Source of the DNA: Saccoglossus kowalevskii
Lineage: Eukaryota > Hemichordata > Enteropneusta > Harrimaniidae
Reading direction: 5' to 3'
DNA: 22,000 bases
Assembly: GCF_000003605.2 (NCBI RefSeq)
Contig: NW_003121922.1
Span: 1-22,000, forward strand
Under the pieces are notes generated by a model. The model searched no databases. It was not told the origin of the DNA and was given only the letters and a program-made list of their open reading frames with translations. This document shows, piece after piece, positions 1 to 22,000 of this stretch. How positions within the stretch are numbered: position 1 is the first letter of the stretch; every line of letters starts with the position of its first letter. A program made the translations under genes and the position numbers.

Positions 1-3000
1 TTGACTCACTCACCAATTCAATCACTATCTTACTGACTAACTCACCAATTCAATCACTATTTTACTGACTAACTCACCAATTCAGTCACTATCTTACTGA
101 CTAACTCACCAATTCAATCACTATCACACAAATTCAATCACTGTCTCACTGACTCACTGACCAATTCAATCACTATTTTACTGACTCACTGACCAATTCA
201 ATCACTATCTTACTAACTAACTCACCAATTCAATCACTATTTTACTGACTCACTCACCAATTCAATCACTATCTTACTGACTAACTCACCAATTCAATCA
301 CTATCACACAAATTCAATCACTGTCTCACTGACTCACTGACCAATTCAATCACTATTTTACTGACTCACTCACCAATTCAATCACTATCTTACTGACTAA
401 CTCACCAATTCAATCACTATCACACAAATTCAATCACTGTCTCACTGACTCACTGACCAATTCAATCACTATTTTACTGACTCACTGACCAATTCAATCA
501 CTATCTTACTAACTAACTCACCAATTCAATCACTATTTTACTGACTCACTCACCAATTCAATCACTATCTTACTGACTAACTCACCAATTCAATCACTAT
601 CACACAAATTCAATCACTGTCTCACTGACTCACTGACCAATTCAATCACTATTTTACTGACTCACTCACCAATTCAATCACTATCTTACTGACTCACTGA
701 CCAATTCAATCACTATTTTACTGACTCACTCACCAATTCAATCACCATCTTACTGATTAACTCACCAATTCAATCACTATTTTACAGACTCACTCACCGA
801 TTCAATCACTATTTTACTGACTCACTCACCAATTAAATCACTATCTTACTGTCTCACTCACCAATTCAATCACTATCTTACTGACTCACTCACCAATTCA
901 ATCATTATTTTACAGACTCACTCACCAATTCAATCATTATTTTACTGACTAACTCACCAATTCAGTCACTATTTTACTGACTCACTCACCAATTCAATCA
1001 CCATCTTACTGTCTCATTCACCAATTCAATCACCATCTTACTGTCTCATTCACCAATTCAGTCACTATTTTACTGACTCACTCACCAATTCAATCACCAT
1101 CTTACTGTCTCACTCACCAATTCAATCACCATCTTACTGATTAACTCACCAATTCAATCACTATTTTACAGACTCACTCACCGATTCAATCACTATTTTA
1201 CTGACTCACCAATTAAATCACTATCTTACTGTCTCACTCACCAATTCAATCACTATCTTACTGACTCACTCACCAATTCAATCATTATTTTACAGACTCA
1301 CTCACCAATTCAATCATTATTTTACTGACTAACTCACCAATTCAGTCACTATTTTACTGACTCACTCACCGATTCAATCACTATTTTACTGACTCACTCA
1401 CCAATTCAATCACTATCTTACTGACTCACTCACCAATGCAATCACTATCACACAAATTCAGTCACTATCTCACTGACTAACTCACCAATTCAATCACTAT
1501 CTTACTGACTAACTCACCAATTCAATCACTATCTTACTGACTCACTCATTCGCCAATTAAATCACTATCTTACTGTCTCACTCACCAATTCAATTACTAT
1601 TTTACTGTCTCACTCACCAATTCAATTACTATTTTACTGACTCACTCACCGATTCAATCACTATTTTACTGACTCACTCACCAATTCAATCACTATCTTA
1701 CTGACTCACTCACCAATTCAATCACCATCTTAAGGACTCACTCACCAATTCAATCACTATCACACAAATTCAGTCACTATCTCACTGACTAACTCACCAA
1801 TTCAATCACTATCTTACTGACTCACTCACCAATTCAATCACCATCTTACTGACCAACTCATCAATTCAATCACTATTTTACTGACTAACTCACCAATTCA
1901 GTCACTAGCTTACTGACTAACTCACCAATTCAATCACGATCACACAAATTCAATCACTGTCTCACTGACTCACTGACCAATTCAATCACTATTTTACTGA
2001 CTCACTCACCAATTCAATCACTATCTTACTGACTAACTCACCAATTCAATCACTATCTTACTGACTCACTCATTCACCAATTAAATCACTATCTTACTGA
2101 CTCACTGACCAATTCAATCACTATTTTACTGACTCACTCACCAATTCAATCACCATCTTACTGACTAACTCACCAATTCAATCACTATTTTACTGACTCA
2201 CTCACCGATTCAATCAGTATTTTACTGACTCACTGACCAATTCAATCACTATCTCACTGACTCACTCACCAATTCAGTCACTATCTTACTGACTAACTCA
2301 CCAATTCAATCACTATCACACAAATTCAATCACCATCTTACTGACTCACTCACCAATTCAGTCACTATCTTACTGACTAACTCACCAATTCAATCACTAT
2401 CACACAAATTCAATCACTGTCTCACTCACCAATTCAATCACTATTTTACTGACTCACTCACCAATTCAATCACTATTTTACTGACTCACTCACCAATTCA
2501 GTCACTATCTTACTGACTAACTCACCAATTCAATCACTATCACACATATTCAATCACTGACTCACTCACCGATTCAATCACTATTTTACTGACTCACTCA
2601 CCAATTCAATCACTATCTTACTGACTCACTCACCAATTCAATCACCATCTTAAGGACTCAGTCACCAATTCAATCACTATCTTACTGACTCACTCACCAA
2701 TTCAATCACCATCTTAAGGACTCAGTCACCAATTCAATCACTATCACACAAATTCAGTCACTATCTCACTGACTCACTCACCAATTCAGTCACTATCTTA
2801 CTGACTAACTCACCAATTCAATCACTATCACACAAATTCAATCACTGTCTCACTCACCAATTCAATCACTATTTTACTGACTCACTCACCAATTCAATCA
2901 CTATCTTACTGACTCACTCACCAATTCAATCACTAACTTACTGACTCACTCAACAATTCAATCACCATCTTAAGGACTCACACACCAATTCAATCACTAT

Positions 3001-3473
3001 CACACAAATTCAGTCACTATCTCACTGACTCTCTCACCAATTCAATCACTAACTTACTGACTCACTCACCAATTCAATCACTAACTTACTGACTAACTCA
3101 CCAATTCAATCACTATCACACAAATTCAATCACTGTCTCACTCACCAATTCAATCACTATTTTACTGACTCACTCACCAATTCAATCACTATCTTACTGA
3201 CTCACTCACCAATTCAATCACTAACTTACTGACTCACTCAGCAATTCAATCACCATCTTAAGGACTCACACACCAATTCAATCACTATCACACAAATTCA
3301 GTCACTATCTCACTGACTCACTCACCAATTCAATCACTAACTTACTGACTCACTCAGCAATTCAATCATTATTTTACAGACTCACACACCAATTCAATCA
3401 CTATCACACAAATTCAGTCACTATCTCACTGACTCACTCACCAATTCAATCACTATCTTACTGACTCACTGAC
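1..3473. repeat. 32-bp satellite array with higher-order structure, open at left edge
   Basis: Tandem copies of a 32-base unit, roughly ACTCACTCACCAATTC then AATCACTATCTTACTG, with a shorter 20-base variant containing ATCACACAAATTC placed at intervals. Variants of the unit differ at fixed sites (ACTCACTGAC, ACTAACTCAC, TATTTTACTG, TCTTAAGGACTC). The block at 125-304 is repeated without change at 421-600, a 296-base higher-order period. Near the right end a 288-base period is seen (2829 against 3117; 2961 against 3249). No protein frame is kept, since 32 is not a multiple of 3. The array lies in the laminin intron after exon 18 and continues out of the window. Confidence 0.96.
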
Positions 3474-3529
3474 CATAAAAGAAAACATAAAAGCAGGAGA
3501 TTAAAACGAGTATTGTAGAACTGACTTAC

Positions 3530-21489
<17,960 letters not shown>

Positions 21490-21536
21490 CTGAAGATGAA
21501 AAAATTAAGTCTGTGATATTTTAGAATGTACATGTA

Positions 21537-22000
21537 TGTGGTGTCACTATATGCCTACTGGACAAGGTGTCACTATATGCCTACTGGACAAGGTGTCACC
21601 ATATGCCTACTGACCAAGGTGTCACTAATGCCTACTGACCAAGGTGTCACTATATGCCTACTGACCAAGGTGTCACTATATGCCCACTGACCAAGGTCTC
21701 GCTATATGCCCACTGACCAAGGTCTCGCTATATGCCCACTGACCAAGGTGTCACAAATGCCTACTGAACAAGGTGTCACTATATGCCCACTGACCAAGGT
21801 GTCACTATATGCCCACTGACCAAGGTCTCGCTATATGCCCACTGACCAAGGTCTCGCTATATGCCCACTGAACAAGGTGTCACTATATGCCTACTGAACA
21901 AGGTGCCACTAATGCCAACTGACCAAGGTGTCACTAATGCCTACTGAACAAGGTGCAGCTATATGCCTACTGAACAAGGTGCACTATATGCCTACTGAAC
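21537..22000. repeat. 26-bp tandem array, open at right edge
   Basis: About eighteen copies of a 26-base unit, AAGGTGTCACTATATGCCTA plus CTGACC, with sub-types: TGTCAC or TCTCGC, GCCTAC or GCCCAC, GACC or GAAC, and 24-base units missing two bases (CACTAATGCC). Sub-types recur in blocks, for example paired TCTCGC units at about 21695-21725 and 21825-21860. The array lies upstream of exon 1 and leaves the window. Confidence 0.95.

Noticed and set aside
1-3473. Possible CRISPR array or protein repeat
   Set aside because: Units are contiguous without unique spacers, in a eukaryotic intron, and the 32-base period breaks any reading frame.
21537-22000. Possible CRISPR-like direct repeats
   Set aside because: The 26-base units are adjacent with no spacer between them, so this is a minisatellite.

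Overview
The window is a stretch of metazoan nuclear genome carrying one split protein-coding gene on the minus strand. It is the 3' part of a laminin alpha-chain gene, missing both ends. Eighteen coding exons run from 21489 down to 3530. All have GT-AG introns and their phases agree, so the exons join into 2,766 nt, or 922 codons with no stop. In order the protein shows the end of the coiled-coil domain II/I (exons at 21396-18829), LG1 (18127-15525), LG2 (14470-11876), LG3 (11173 to the first part of the 6809-7102 exon), a Ser/Thr/Pro-containing linker, and the start of LG4 (to 3530). The rest of LG4 and any LG5 lie beyond the left edge; the N-terminal arms lie beyond the right edge. No start codon, stop codon, promoter or poly(A) site is present. 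Exon numbers used here count only exons inside the window.

Short exons (94-294 nt), introns of 0.4 to more than 3.5 kb, high A+T content and many small interspersed repeats point to a marine invertebrate such as a hemichordate, mollusc or similar. The species cannot be fixed from the sequence. LG1 carries an IGLWN motif and LG2 a QRN(K/R)-Q-G pattern after the NW/NGTW site. From memory these resemble the vertebrate alpha-1/alpha-2 class more than alpha-3/-5; this is an inference.

Everything else is intronic and mostly repetitive. From left to right: a 32-bp satellite with higher-order structure (1-3473); a roughly 1-kb non-autonomous element with six 157-bp tandem units, inverted sub-terminal repeats and a 3' hairpin (about 4295-5290), resembling Helentron-associated (HINE) elements; two copies of a ~300-bp dispersed repeat (5512-5795, 14537-14852); a 24-bp minisatellite (6370-6765); three copies of a TIR element beginning TACTGTAAA (6157-6368, 9871-10080, 13502-13704); three copies of another element with CACCACCAG ends (11402-11613, 13998-14220, 15246-15488); two AAAT-type microsatellites; a long hairpin element (8994-9140); a TIR element next to a splice donor (18305-18660); a degenerate ~130-bp array (19780-20450); a GT/GA-rich minisatellite filling most of one intron (20875-21370); and a 26-bp array at the right edge (21537-22000).

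I found no second gene, RNA gene, CRISPR array or obviously new biological system. The more interesting observations are the HINE-like element, the higher-order satellite inside an LG-domain intron, the intron made almost wholly of strand-asymmetric repeat, and differences between LG repeats in intron layout and calcium-site residues.
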